This document shows, in pieces, positions 1 to 9,250 of a DNA stretch of 55,851 nucleotides. The position numbers and the translations under genes are program-made. This stretch comes from a virus, in the IMG/VR virus record IMGVR_UViG_3300020473_000001, positions 1 to 55,851 of that record. The stretch is one strand, 5' to 3'. Numbering within the stretch: position 1 is the stretch's first letter; each line of letters starts with the position of its first letter. Below the pieces are notes generated by a model. It had not been told where the DNA came from. It made no database searches and saw only the letters and a program-made list of their open reading frames with translations.

Positions 1-77
1 CTAAAACTGCGCTCGGGTTGAAGGTGGCGTTGACTGCAACGGCTGGCGCGGCGGTGTACATGATTCGACAAACCGCC
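1..77. repeat. Left copy of 77-bp terminal direct repeat
   Basis: Bases 1-77 are identical to 55775-55851. The repeat lies inside the tape-measure coding sequence and keeps its reading frame. The length equals a common odd assembler k-mer, and both copies are interior coding sequence, so I read it as the overlap left when a circular assembly is cut open. A physical terminal repeat of the virion DNA is less likely. Confidence 0.95.
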
Positions 78-2237
78 GCCCAAGAAAAAGAGCTGAAGAA
101 GTTAGCCACCTTAGCCAACAGTACCACGGACGCCTTTGCGGGATTTGCATACGCGACGGATAGTGTGGGAATTAGCGCGGAAAAGCTTGGCGATATCAGT
201 AAGGACGTGCAAGACAAGCTTGGTGACTTTATTGCCACGGGCGGCGGTGAGTTTGCTGACTTTTTCGAGAACGTAGCACCCAAGGTTGGAGTGACTGCGG
301 AAGAGTTAGCTAAACTTAGCGGCCCCGAGGCTTTAATTGCTGTCAAGAAGGCAATGGATAACGCTAACGTAAGCGCCGCAGAGCAGACATTCTACCTTGA
401 AAGTATTGCAAATGATGCGGCCTTACTTACCCCGTTATTAAAGGATAACGGGCAAGCCATGCGTGAGAAGGCTGAGGAAGCCCGCAAACTTGGTATCGTC
501 CTTAATGAAATTGATTCTGAAAGCTTGGTTGAGGCTGGTGTAGCCACACAACAATTCGACAGGGCGCTAGGCGGGTTAACTAAACAGGTTAGCGCCTACC
601 TTGCCCCAGCCTTTACCGCAGCAACTGATACTATTACGGAAGATATTGCTCGTATTAACCAAGCCTTTGCCAGTGGGGAAATTGACTACTATATTTCCGC
701 CATTGGTGCGCAATTCGAAGGCGTTGTTGATGACGTCGATCGAAGCGTTGACATAATTGGTGACATATTGTCGAGTGCTCCAGGTGAGTGGGGTAAATAC
801 TTCGAGTTAGCTACCAACTTCTTTGGTGACGCATTCGAAAATATTATACCCAACATCCGCGCTACGGTTCAGATTATGGCAGTTGAGTGGGCCAGCATTA
901 TTGACTATGCGGACGCCTATGGTTCAGCCTTTGTTGACACTTTTATTGCTTATATTGCCGATCTAATTCCTCGAGCTAAGGTTTACGCGCAAGCATTAGG
1001 TGAAGCGCTTAACCCATTTAGTGACGACACTTTCAACCTTGAGGGTGAGTTGGCTAAATTGGACAGCGAATTCGATAAGACTTATGATAACATCTGGAAG
1101 ACTGCTAAGGATAGCGCCGAGCGTACCAAGCAAGTGCGTCTCGATAGTATTAGTGGAATATTGGATGAGCGTGATGCCACAATACAAGCTAGCGAGGAAA
1201 TGATTCAAGCCGCTGAAAATGTTCGTAAGAAATATGAGGAATCGCGTAGCGCTAGACGCCAGAATGAAGATGAGCCTTCTGGCGCTGTTACAACACCTTT
1301 CGAACCTGAGAGCGGTGGTGATGGGGGTTCAAATAAAGACTTTGAAAATTTAGTTGAGCAATTACGCACCGAAGAAGAGGTTATCAACGAGAGTTACCAA
1401 CGCCGTAAAGAAATTATCCTTGCGAATACTGAAGAAAATAGCCAAGCCCGCCAGGACTTGCTTGACCGTTTAAATGATCAGTACGCGACGGATATCATGG
1501 GGCAGTTTGCAACCCCAACAACGTCTGAGGATGAGCTTACCCGAATTAACGACGATTTCGAAGCCCGCCGTGCTGCAATAATGGAAAATACGGAGCTTAC
1601 TGAAACCCAACGAACTGAGCTAGAGCTTGAACTTACTAAGGCGCGTAACGACAAAATAGAAGCCTTGGAAAACGCAAGAATGCGAATGATGCTTAACGCT
1701 GGTTCACAGGGTTTTGGGGCACTTGCAGACCTTACAAAGCAATTTGTAGGCGAGCAAAGCGGTGCTTACAAAGCACTATTTGCAGCGTCCAAGGCGTTTA
1801 GTGTGGCCGAGGCTGTTATCAACATACAGCAAGGTATTTCAGAGGCTATTAGTTTGGGTTGGCCTGCAATGATTCCGGCGGTTGCTGCTGTAACTGCGCA
1901 GTCTGCGGGGTTAATTAATACCATACAATCGACTAACTATTCGGGTGCTTATGATAATGGGGGTTACATTCCCACAGGCAAGTTCGGTATAGTTGGTGAG
2001 TACGGGCCGGAGTTTGTGGAAGGGCCAGCACAAGTGACTAGCCGCCGTGATACACGCCGCAAAATAGAAGAGGCTGCGGAAGGTGGTGGCGGTGCTAAGC
2101 AACCCACAAATATCCGAATTATTAACACGTTAGACCCAGCGGTAGTTGAGGATTATCTAACAAGTTCAAGCGGGGAAGAAGTTATTATGAACGTAATGTC
2201 AAACAACCGCTCGACGCTTAAACAAATGGTGAGCTAA
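1..2237 (+). CDS. Tail tape measure protein, 3' part (gene crosses the window ends)
   Basis: Partial here; the complete gene starts at 55651 and would encode about 786 residues once the circle is closed. The protein sets tail length and is threaded through the tail tube. Visible features are a hydrophobic helix just after the start (ALTATAGAAVYMI), long charged helical stretches, and a hydrophobic segment near the end (the alanine- and isoleucine-rich part coded around 1780-1920) followed by a glycine-rich linker (GAYDNGGYIPTGKFGIVGEY), a pattern common in tape-measure C-termini. Position directly after the frameshifted tail chaperone and before the tail-tip genes supports the call. At roughly 790 residues it predicts a tail of about 110-120 nm by the usual 1.5 Å per residue rule. 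The stop overlaps the next start as TAATG. Confidence 0.9.
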   Translation, partial: KTALGLKVALTATAGAAVYMIRQTAAQEKELKKLATLANSTTDAFAGFAYATDSVGISAEKLGDISKDVQDKLGDFIATGGGEFADFFENVAPKVGVTAEELAKLSGPEALIAVKKAMDNANVSAAEQTFYLESIANDAALLTPLLKDNGQAMREKAEEARKLGIVLNEIDSESLVEAGVATQQFDRALGGLTKQVSAYLAPAFTAATDTITEDIARINQAFASGEIDYYISAIGAQFEGVVDDVDRSVDIIGDILSSAPGEWGKYFELATNFFGDAFENIIPNIRATVQIMAVEWASIIDYADAYGSAFVDTFIAYIADLIPRAKVYAQALGEALNPFSDDTFNLEGELAKLDSEFDKTYDNIWKTAKDSAERTKQVRLDSISGILDERDATIQASEEMIQAAENVRKKYEESRSARRQNEDEPSGAVTTPFEPESGGDGGSNKDFENLVEQLRTEEEVINESYQRRKEIILANTEENSQARQDLLDRLNDQYATDIMGQFATPTTSEDELTRINDDFEARRAAIMENTELTETQRTELELELTKARNDKIEALENARMRMMLNAGSQGFGALADLTKQFVGEQSGAYKALFAASKAFSVAEAVINIQQGISEAISLGWPAMIPAVAAVTAQSAGLINTIQSTNYSGAYDNGGYIPTGKFGIVGEYGPEFVEGPAQVTSRRDTRRKIEEAAEGGGGAKQPTNIRIINTLDPAVVEDYLTSSSGEEVIMNVMSNNRSTLKQMVS

Positions 2238-3094
2238 TGGCATACACAAACGGCACAGCGACCGATTACCTGGACTTAATGGATAAGTTGCGGGCTTTTG
2301 CTTCCGCTAACGGTTGGACGGTTGAGCGCTGGAATAACCCAGCACCAGCCGACCCAGCTAAGCCAATGGAAGCGGATTACGAATTGTTTCTATACAGTAA
2401 CGGTGATGGAAGTGATAATATTTACTGTAATTTTGGAGCCGATTACAGTAACTCCAGCTATAAATGGTTAATGAGTAATACTCCAAACACAGGGGCGGGA
2501 ACTGTTGATGCGCAACCTTCGGCAAACCCTGAAACCTACGTTTATTTATGGCAGAATTCAATTGACTATTATTTCTTCTGTGACGCCTACCATATCAAAG
2601 GTATCATGCAAGTGTCGGGGACGTCACATTGCTTCTACATGGGTCGTATTAAGCCGTATTGCTCTAAAGGCCATTGGCCTATTCAACTCACTTGTTTTGG
2701 TGAGGGTGTTGACTCAAGTTTAATGTGGAACAGCCAAAGCGCTGGACTTTCGAACATGGCAAGTATTGAAAGGTATTCTACGCCTTCAGAGGTTGGGCAA
2801 TTTTTACGTTTTGCTGACGGGATATGGCACACCCCTTATTTAACATACCCGAACGATATTCTTTTCCGGTCAACTGACATGGTTGCCAGCCCTTCAGGTA
2901 AAGTACCAAGTTTCCCCTATACCTTTTACAATAAAGACTTAGGAATGGTTGGCGAGTTATTTGGAGTTTACGGTATATTTCTTGACGATGTTGGAACCTT
3001 TACTCAGCTTGATATTGATGGAAAAACTTACATTACTTGTCAAAATGTTTACCGTACTGGCCCGAACCATATGATTGCAATGGAGTTAGTTTAA
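2237..3094 (+). CDS. Tail-tip associated structural protein, unknown function
   Basis: A 285-residue protein whose ATG overlaps the tape-measure stop (TAATG) and whose own stop overlaps the next start in the same way, so translation is probably coupled. It is rich in Tyr, Trp, Ser, Asn and Gly with no transmembrane segment, as expected for a beta-rich virion surface protein. A segment resembling GRIKPYCSKGHWP recalls a motif I associate with phage tail proteins of unknown fold. Its place between tape measure and distal tail protein suggests a tail-tip or receptor-binding accessory role. I do not recognise a named family with certainty. Confidence 0.6.
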   Translation: MAYTNGTATDYLDLMDKLRAFASANGWTVERWNNPAPADPAKPMEADYELFLYSNGDGSDNIYCNFGADYSNSSYKWLMSNTPNTGAGTVDAQPSANPETYVYLWQNSIDYYFFCDAYHIKGIMQVSGTSHCFYMGRIKPYCSKGHWPIQLTCFGEGVDSSLMWNSQSAGLSNMASIERYSTPSEVGQFLRFADGIWHTPYLTYPNDILFRSTDMVASPSGKVPSFPYTFYNKDLGMVGELFGVYGIFLDDVGTFTQLDIDGKTYITCQNVYRTGPNHMIAMELV

Positions 3095-3942
3095 TGGCGT
3101 TTGTATACCAGGAATATCCATTGGCGGATATCAACGATCTTACTTCTAAATTTGATACCTTTTTGGCCCGAGCCGATGTTATTAACAACGGCTGGTCGGC
3201 GGAGCCTACAAAGCCAGCTAGAACGGTTGCTTTTACTCACACGGCGGATGACTTAACATGTACGCTTGCCATTAGTAGCGACCGCTTTAGTACGGTAAGA
3301 ATGGGTATTGGATATGACGGTGGAACAAGTTTTACCGGAACCTCCACATTACGCGGGCCATACAGAACAGCTACACATACAAACGCGGGCAACTTGCGAA
3401 TATGTTGTGGTCAAAACTATTTCGTATATGAAATTGAACTTGACACTCGAGTTTATGTTGGAAGTTTAGTTAAGTGTACCCCGTTTGAAGGTGGTGCAGC
3501 AATTTGGCGTTTTGACCCTGGAAACATCAATTACGATTATGGCGGAGCATTCATTTACAATGGTAATTATACTGGTGTATTTTACTTGGCCCTTGATGGC
3601 AGTGGGGCGGGTTCATTCACAAATCTAAACTTTGTGAATTCGGGAAATGAACTTATATCGTTAAGCTCTAGGGTTATACCAAGCGATTTAATTATTTCAG
3701 CAAGCTTGGCAGTATCAAGCACAGTGGTAAGCTTTGGAATAATGTTCAAAAGCTTTGATACTAATAACAACCTCTATTTATCGGACGGGAGCCCGGATTT
3801 CCGCATTGCTTCCCGTGAGTTTGTGAGCCACGGGCAAGATTTAGTTTTCAATGGTGTAACCTATTCAGTGTTCGTTCCAAAGAATGGGCAAAATTCAGGT
3901 GATCGTAACTCACTAGCGATATTGCTAAATAAGGCGGGTTAA
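3094..3942 (+). CDS. Tail-tip associated structural protein, unknown function
   Basis: A 282-residue protein starting at the ATG that overlaps the preceding stop (TAATG); the frame stays open 57 bases further upstream, but that stretch lies inside the previous gene. The sequence is rich in Ser, Gly, Asn and aromatic residues, lacks hydrophobic helices and looks all-beta. The N-terminus (YPLADINDLTSKFDTFLARA, then NNGW) resembles the start of the preceding protein, which has YLDLMDKLRAFASANGW at the matching place, so the two may be distant paralogues. Probably a tail-tip or host-contact component; function inferred from position only. Confidence 0.6.
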   Translation: MAFVYQEYPLADINDLTSKFDTFLARADVINNGWSAEPTKPARTVAFTHTADDLTCTLAISSDRFSTVRMGIGYDGGTSFTGTSTLRGPYRTATHTNAGNLRICCGQNYFVYEIELDTRVYVGSLVKCTPFEGGAAIWRFDPGNINYDYGGAFIYNGNYTGVFYLALDGSGAGSFTNLNFVNSGNELISLSSRVIPSDLIISASLAVSSTVVSFGIMFKSFDTNNNLYLSDGSPDFRIASREFVSHGQDLVFNGVTYSVFVPKNGQNSGDRNSLAILLNKAG

Positions 3943-5591
3943 TGGCAAATACTCAATCTTATGCTGGGGTACTGACGGAATACGTAATTACCGTTCCAGT
4001 ACCTACTGAACCAATACAACCAGCCCCACACGAAGAAATTAAAATGCCGCTCATGGCTCAATTTAGTGGAAATGCAACTAAGACGAGTCAATATTTAGAC
4101 CAAGCATACGCCGTGGACCCTTTTTGGGATAACCACATGAAAGGTTCGGTTTTTGTTAGCCCGAGTTTGGTTGACTTAGGTAGTGCTCTTGGGACGAGTG
4201 AGCATGTTTTTGAAGTTTGGTTAATGAGCGATACGCCTGAGCAGTTGGTTAGCATTGGCAAGGAAAACGACAAAGGTATGGTGCTTGACGGCCCTGCTCC
4301 TGGTGCTAGCTTGCAGCCTTACGGGGGAAGCTTAACTTACACCTTAAGGGTTGGGCGTTCAACCGATAGAACGATTAACGCTCAATTTAGTTGGTTCTTC
4401 AGCCAAGGTTTTGGCCTCGCGCGGGTGGTGGGTGAGCGCCTTGTAATATGGCCCTTTATAACTCAGGGCGAAATGGGTGACAGCTATGAGTACCTTACGG
4501 ATGTTGTGCAAGCCCAAGGTTTTGAAGAACGTACAGTGTTACGTAAGAACCCCCGCAACGTAATGTCAACAACTTACCATGTTGACGACCAAGAATTTAG
4601 CGCTATGCAAAACGTGCTAGCCAGCTGGACTGACGGTGACTTTGCGGTGGGTTACTGGGAGCAGGGTTCGCTAATTACACGTATTGAACAGGACGCAACG
4701 CTTATTGAGTTCGACACCAGTAATGGTGAATACGAGGTTGACGGTTATGTATTAATATACGAAAGCCCTTTCAAGGCCATTGGTCGCCGTGTGCTCGCCG
4801 TAACGCCGACAGGCATAGAGATCGACGGCGTTGTACCCTACCCTATGGATTACGTAGTTATTGCGCCAGCACGCTTCGCTAGGGCGCTGCAAGGCGCTTC
4901 AATTTCAAACACTGCGTTCGGCGTTAATGTGGTCAATATTGACTGGACAATTAACAACTTTGAAATACCAGCGTTTAACAATTTATATCCTGAATACCAA
5001 GGTGTGCCAGTTATAGACCAACCTAGCGTTATGAGAGGTACTTCGTCTCGTAACAGCTTCAACGTTGGTTATGATGTTGTAGCTAATGGGTTAGGGCCAA
5101 GTACCTATTTCAATGAGTTCGATTACCATAACCACACGCAGACGCTAGCTTGGGAGTTTGACACCTATGAAGATGTTCTGCGCTTGCGGGCGTTCTTTGC
5201 ATATCTCAAAGGTAAAGCTGGGAAAGTTCTTCTGCCAACGCACACGCCTGACCTGGAACTTGTTGTTGGGTACGGGGAAGACGCTTCAAGCACTACTATG
5301 ACGGTTAAAAATGTTAAAGGTATATTAAAGGAAACTCCGTTCAACATATTCATAAAACTTCGAAACGGAGACCACCTGATACACCCTGTTACTGGGGTGC
5401 AAGGGGCTGGTGAAAACGAGGTTTTAATAGTTGACCGTACTAACAATCCTTTGAACTCGCTTGAGCCTGTGGATGTTGCCTATATGTGTTATATTAACCC
5501 TTACAGAAGTGCTAGCGATCGGCTAGAGCTTAGTATGGATGGTAACGGTAACACGAGGGCATCGCTTAATATGAGGTCTACAAATGATTAG
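3942..5591 (+). CDS. Distal-tail-like minor tail protein
   Basis: 549 residues, starting at a TAATG junction. The C-terminal half contains FAYLKGKAGKVLLPTHTP, which matches the aromatic-FLKGRxGxFWLPT signature common in minor tail proteins that follow the tape measure (DUF2460/Dit-type position). The N-terminal half contains two Ig-like stretches (residues roughly 50-140). In comparable siphophages the gene between the tape measure and the DUF2163 hub protein builds the adaptor between tail tube and tip. Family assignment rests on this motif and gene order, so the exact structural role is inferred. It overlaps the next gene by 8 bases. Confidence 0.65.
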   Translation: MANTQSYAGVLTEYVITVPVPTEPIQPAPHEEIKMPLMAQFSGNATKTSQYLDQAYAVDPFWDNHMKGSVFVSPSLVDLGSALGTSEHVFEVWLMSDTPEQLVSIGKENDKGMVLDGPAPGASLQPYGGSLTYTLRVGRSTDRTINAQFSWFFSQGFGLARVVGERLVIWPFITQGEMGDSYEYLTDVVQAQGFEERTVLRKNPRNVMSTTYHVDDQEFSAMQNVLASWTDGDFAVGYWEQGSLITRIEQDATLIEFDTSNGEYEVDGYVLIYESPFKAIGRRVLAVTPTGIEIDGVVPYPMDYVVIAPARFARALQGASISNTAFGVNVVNIDWTINNFEIPAFNNLYPEYQGVPVIDQPSVMRGTSSRNSFNVGYDVVANGLGPSTYFNEFDYHNHTQTLAWEFDTYEDVLRLRAFFAYLKGKAGKVLLPTHTPDLELVVGYGEDASSTTMTVKNVKGILKETPFNIFIKLRNGDHLIHPVTGVQGAGENEVLIVDRTNNPLNSLEPVDVAYMCYINPYRSASDRLELSMDGNGNTRASLNMRSTND

Positions 5592-6366
5592 GGTGGTAGA
5601 ACTTTACGAATTTGTTCAGGCTGAAAGTGAGACTTTATTCACTTCCTCAGCAGAAAACGTTAGTTACGATGGAAAGGTGTATGCTGCAACCAACATAAAA
5701 AGGTCTGCAACACGACAGGACAACGACATCTTTAAAAATGGCCTTGACTTAACTTTCGACCGTAAAAATACCTACGCACTTGAACTTATGGGGCAGAGCG
5801 TAGACATTCCGATTATTTTAACGGTGCGGGCTGTTGAGTACGATATAGACGACGAAATAGTTAACGACTATATCGTCTGGAAGGGGCGGTTAATTAGTAT
5901 TGAAGGTAAAGAAAATAAAATTGTTGTAATGTGCGAATCGGTCTTCACTTCGCTCAAACGGGCTGGCCTGCGCCCGAGGTATGAAACTTTGTGCCGCCAC
6001 GAGGTTTTTGACGCTGGTTGTAGACTTAACGAGGCCGATTACCTTTACGAAGAAACCATCGTTGAAAAGATTGACAACCATACATTTCGCATAGGTACAA
6101 TTGGCACAGCACCTGACGGATATTACACTGCTGGGCTAATAACTTTTGCCGATGGTAGCACCCGCCTTATCATTAAACAGGTGGGGCGCAAAATTACCAT
6201 CAGTCGGGGTAGTACGGAAGTTAATGTTGGCGAGCCTGTGAAATTACTTCCAGGCTGTGACAAGGCCCGTGAAACATGCAGGGATAAATTCGATAATGTG
6301 GTCAACTTTGGTGGATGGCCTTTTATACCAACTAGAAACCCGTTTACGGGTAATTCAATTGTCTAG
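5584..6366 (+). CDS. Tail assembly hub protein, DUF2163 / phage_BR0599 type
   Basis: 260 residues. The C-terminus reads GCDKARETCRDKFDNVVNFG followed by GWPFIPTRNPF, the diagnostic end of the DUF2163/phage_BR0599 family (homologous to gp13 of gene transfer agents and related to lambda gpL). Four cysteines in this half (CRHEVFDAGC and GCDKARETC) match the ligands of the iron-sulfur cluster known in lambda gpL. It acts at the tail tip between the distal tail protein and the central hub. The start overlaps the previous gene by 8 bases; the next gene follows after nine bases with its own GGAG site. Confidence 0.85.
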   Translation: MIRVVELYEFVQAESETLFTSSAENVSYDGKVYAATNIKRSATRQDNDIFKNGLDLTFDRKNTYALELMGQSVDIPIILTVRAVEYDIDDEIVNDYIVWKGRLISIEGKENKIVVMCESVFTSLKRAGLRPRYETLCRHEVFDAGCRLNEADYLYEETIVEKIDNHTFRIGTIGTAPDGYYTAGLITFADGSTRLIIKQVGRKITISRGSTEVNVGEPVKLLPGCDKARETCRDKFDNVVNFGGWPFIPTRNPFTGNSIV

Positions 6367-6375
6367 GAGTTAGAT

Positions 6376-6594
6376 ATGTGGGGATGGGTTGTTGCGGCGG
6401 TTATAGCAATCGTTGCTTATGTTTACACACCTCGACCAAAAACTCAAACGCGCAAGCCAGCGGGCATTAATGAAATCGAAGTTCCCACAGCTGAGCGCGG
6501 GCGAGAAATTGCGGTTGTATTTGGAACGGTTGACATTAAGTCACCGAACGTTGTCTGGTACGGAGATTTACGAGTTGAGCCAATCAGAAAATAA
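6376..6594 (+). CDS. N-terminal domain of the tail hub, encoded as a separate small protein
   Basis: 72 residues preceded by GGAGTTAGAT. It begins with a hydrophobic helix (WGWVVAAVIAIVAYVY), then PTAERGREIAVVFGTVDI and VVWYGDL, the sequence normally found at the very start of large tail-hub / host-specificity proteins. It stops after RVEPIRK, where such proteins usually continue with a sequence like that starting at 6774. The hub therefore seems to be split, with a small overlapping gene lying between the halves. I believe a similar three-gene arrangement exists in other phages but cannot verify it here. Confidence 0.75.
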   Translation: MWGWVVAAVIAIVAYVYTPRPKTQTRKPAGINEIEVPTAERGREIAVVFGTVDIKSPNVVWYGDLRVEPIRK

Positions 6595-6787
6595 AGACGG
6601 GGTTATTACAATACCGTTTATAAGAAAAAATAGCTCCTTCTGCATGTCTGGAGTTCGTCGGTTTTGCAAACAGCATAATATTGACTTTACCAAACTACGA
6701 AGTGAAGGCATCCCGGCGAGCGAGCTAAGGGACATTGAAGACCCTTTAATTAAACACCTTCTGGAGAAATTAGATGGGCCGGAGTAA
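6575..6787 (+). CDS. Small conserved phage tail-cluster protein, TTG start
   Basis: About 70 residues in the +1 frame relative to the preceding gene, overlapping it by 20 bases and the following hub gene by 14. The best start is TTG at 6575, preceded by GGAG nine bases upstream; no ATG is available before the conserved part. The core FCMSGVRRFCKQHNIDF and LRSEGIPASEL matches a small protein I recall next to tail-hub genes (pattern: YCxRGxRxFxxxHGxDWxxFLxxGI). The function of that family is unknown; a chaperone role for the split hub is a guess. The frame is open further upstream, but that part is antisense to protein logic and shadows the hub N-terminal gene. Confidence 0.7.
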   Translation: MSQSENKDGVITIPFIRKNSSFCMSGVRRFCKQHNIDFTKLRSEGIPASELRDIEDPLIKHLLEKLDGPE

Positions 6788-8981
6788 AAAGAAAAGTACG
6801 GTTGGATATCGTTATTACTTAGGGATGCAGCTTGCACTATGCCACGGCCCTGTAGATGAGGTTACACGATGGCGGGCTGACAAGAAAGTTGTATGGCAGG
6901 GTAACGTGACGAGCAATGATCGGGTGTTCGCCTGGAAAGAAAACCTGTTCGGTGGCGATGACCGTGAAGGCGGCATTTTAGGAAGCTCTGTATTTAACTT
7001 CGGTGACGAAACCCAAACACTTGAGCCATACCTTGAGCAGAACCTTCCTGGTGATACAACTTTAATGCCTGCGTTTAGAGGTGTGTTACAGCACGTTATA
7101 GAGCAATGCTATTTAGGTACTAGCCCATATATTAAGGAGTTCGACTATCGCGTAATTCGAATAATGGAAACTGGTGTTGGGCAGGCTCCAAGATGGACAA
7201 GTAATATTGCTAAAATATTCCGCACTGATGGTGACGGTAGCCCTGATATGAATCCGGCTCACATTGTGGTGGAATTACTAACGAATACTATATGGGGAAT
7301 GGGCTACCCCCTGACTACTTTAGACCTTGCAGGAACCTTTAGCGACACTGCTAGCCAGTTATACAACGAGGAATTCGGGTTGTCTTTTCTTTGGGATAAA
7401 AGTAAAGATATCGAAGAGATTATCGATGACGTGTTGCAGCATATAAACGCGGCACTTTATATAAATCCTAAAACTGGACTCTTTGAACTTAAATTACTTC
7501 GCCGCGATTATAACCCAAACACCATCCCGGTAATTAACGACTCAAACAAAGTTAAAATGCTGAAGTTTAACCGACCTACAGTTGGGGAGCTAACCTCCTC
7601 GGTAACGGTTAAATACTACGACCGAAGTACTTCGGAATCTGATAGCGTTACGGTGCAGGATATAAGTATTAGCCGCCAACAAGGTTCGCCAGTGTCAGTG
7701 ACCTTGCAAATGCCAATGGTTAACGACCGCGCCCTTGCAACGGAAATCGCTAGCCGCGAGCTTAGCGCGTTAAGTTCACCCCTTATTACGGGTAAGATAA
7801 GTATACCTCGCTCTGTTCTGCAAGGAATGAACATAGGGGACGTGTTCAAGCTAAATTACCTTCAGTACGGCGTGGCGAATGTGGTGTGCCGTGTGGTCAA
7901 TATTGATTACGGCACAGCCACTAGCAGAACATGCGTTATTGAGTTTAGCCAAGACCCCTTCGCACAAGACCTTACTGAGTATAGCGCACCGCCTGAGCCC
8001 GATTGGCAACCGCCATCGACCGACCCTCGCGAGTGCCCTGCTAAGTTGGTAATGACTGCAACCTACAGGGACTTGATCCAAATACTAGGCCGCTCTGATG
8101 CCAACTCATTAGAGGACGATTCAGAATTTGTAATTGCTGGCGGGGCTCGGCCTAGCGGGGATAGTTTTGATGTGGCGTACTATGTAGATTTAGGTTCTGG
8201 TTACGAGTATGAAGGTGAATCAGACTTTGTACCTTATGGCACTTTGGCGAACCCGCTACCATTGCCAACAACTGCAACCCCTGTCACTATTCAACTTGCA
8301 ACCTCTGAATCATTGGATCAAGTTGCGGCTGGTACAGTTGCTGATATAGATGGTGAACTTGTGCTTATTAACAGCGTTGACGTTGTTAATAAAACCGTTA
8401 ACGTGCATCGCGGTGCATTAGACACATATCCGAAAGACCACGCTGCGGGCGTTAATATTGTATTCTACGATGAGAACGCTGTGCTAAGTGAGCAAGAATT
8501 GGTGGTTGGCGAAAGTGCTAACGTTAAAATGTTACCCAGCACAATGAGCGGGCGTTTACCACTTGCTGACGACACTGCGGTTTCCCACACAGTTGAGCAA
8601 CGTCACGCACTACCCTACCCAGTTGGGAACATAACATTGAATAATGATGTTAGCCTTAGCGGGAACTTTACAGGGGATATTAATATTGGTTGGGCTCGCC
8701 GTAACAGGCTAAGCCTGGAAGACCAAGTTAGCCATTACTTCATGGGTAATATGGGTATGGAGCCCGATACGGTTGTTAATGTTTACATATACAATGCTGA
8801 CACGAACTCCTTGCTTAAAGAATTTTTAGGCGAAACGGGTTACTTTGTTACGTACACTGAGGCGGATGAAACTGCCGACCACGGTGGGCTAGCAACTAAC
8901 TACCGCATGTTGGTTGAAACTGACCGCTTAGGGGTTAAGGCCCGCGTCAGTAAAACATTCACAGTCACTCGCACTCCGTAA
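6774..8981 (+). CDS. Central tail hub / tail tip protein (lambda gpJ-type, main part)
   Basis: 735 residues, start ATG at 6774 after GGAG. The N-terminus (VGYRYYLGMQLALCHGPVDE) is the classic opening of phage tail-tip hub proteins. Residues 150-260 (TNTIWGMGYPLTTLDL to a segment with INAALYINPKTGLFELKLLR) match the conserved hub fold. The C-terminal third is likely Ig/FnIII-like and exposed. It probably forms the trimeric hub that contacts the host receptor together with the two preceding small products. It is the last rightward gene of the tail operon and overlaps a convergent leftward gene by 17 bases. Confidence 0.85.
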   Translation: MGRSKKKSTVGYRYYLGMQLALCHGPVDEVTRWRADKKVVWQGNVTSNDRVFAWKENLFGGDDREGGILGSSVFNFGDETQTLEPYLEQNLPGDTTLMPAFRGVLQHVIEQCYLGTSPYIKEFDYRVIRIMETGVGQAPRWTSNIAKIFRTDGDGSPDMNPAHIVVELLTNTIWGMGYPLTTLDLAGTFSDTASQLYNEEFGLSFLWDKSKDIEEIIDDVLQHINAALYINPKTGLFELKLLRRDYNPNTIPVINDSNKVKMLKFNRPTVGELTSSVTVKYYDRSTSESDSVTVQDISISRQQGSPVSVTLQMPMVNDRALATEIASRELSALSSPLITGKISIPRSVLQGMNIGDVFKLNYLQYGVANVVCRVVNIDYGTATSRTCVIEFSQDPFAQDLTEYSAPPEPDWQPPSTDPRECPAKLVMTATYRDLIQILGRSDANSLEDDSEFVIAGGARPSGDSFDVAYYVDLGSGYEYEGESDFVPYGTLANPLPLPTTATPVTIQLATSESLDQVAAGTVADIDGELVLINSVDVVNKTVNVHRGALDTYPKDHAAGVNIVFYDENAVLSEQELVVGESANVKMLPSTMSGRLPLADDTAVSHTVEQRHALPYPVGNITLNNDVSLSGNFTGDINIGWARRNRLSLEDQVSHYFMGNMGMEPDTVVNVYIYNADTNSLLKEFLGETGYFVTYTEADETADHGGLATNYRMLVETDRLGVKARVSKTFTVTRTP

Positions 8982-9165
8982 AGTAAATATCGTTAAAATC
9001 GGGGTGACCTTGTTCACCCCTACTATTCCAGTACAGTTCTACATTGTCACAATATGCCCTGTGCCGAATTTCCAAATCCTCGCTACTTTCTGCGCCACCA
9101 AAAATAAGAATTGTAAGTATAATTACGGTTACGAAACCCGTTTTTAAATTGTCGCTAATACGCAT
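8965..9165 (-). CDS. Small membrane-anchored phage protein, unknown
   Basis: 66 residues, ATG at 9165 preceded by AAGGGGC. The first 25 residues form a hydrophobic segment (FVTVIILTILIFGGA) fit for a signal anchor, followed by a charged tail with YCDNVELYWNSRGEQGHPDF. That tail resembles a short motif I know from many small phage proteins (CxMVxLWxxxxGxxGWPD), whose function is unknown. The gene ends 17 bases inside the convergent tail-hub gene, so the two operons meet here without a spacer. Confidence 0.65.
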   Translation of the reverse strand: MRISDNLKTGFVTVIILTILIFGGAESSEDLEIRHRAYCDNVELYWNSRGEQGHPDFNDIYFTECE

Positions 9166-9204
9166 TTTAAGCCCCTTAAAAAGTTTTGCGGTATGGTTGG
9201 GTTA

Positions 9205-9243
9205 GGCCGCTTTCGTTAACAGCGTGTACCCCCGAAAGCGGCC
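9205..9243. repeat. 11-bp perfect inverted repeat (stem-loop) between leftward genes
   Basis: GGCCGCTTTCG at 9205-9215 pairs with CGAAAGCGGCC at 9233-9243 around a 17-base loop. Neither side is followed by a T-run, so it is not a textbook intrinsic terminator. It may end or stabilise the leftward transcript or act as an RNA processing site before the last small gene. Confidence 0.6.
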
Positions 9244-9250
9244 GAATTTG

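Noticed and set aside
1-77. A genuine terminal direct repeat of packaged DNA
   Set aside because: Too short for phages with terminal repeats, lies inside a gene, and has exactly an assembler-like length.
6413-6574. Upstream part of the 124-codon open frame overlapping the hub N-terminal gene
   Set aside because: Only the part after the TTG at 6575 resembles a known small protein; the earlier part shadows the hub N-terminal domain in another frame.
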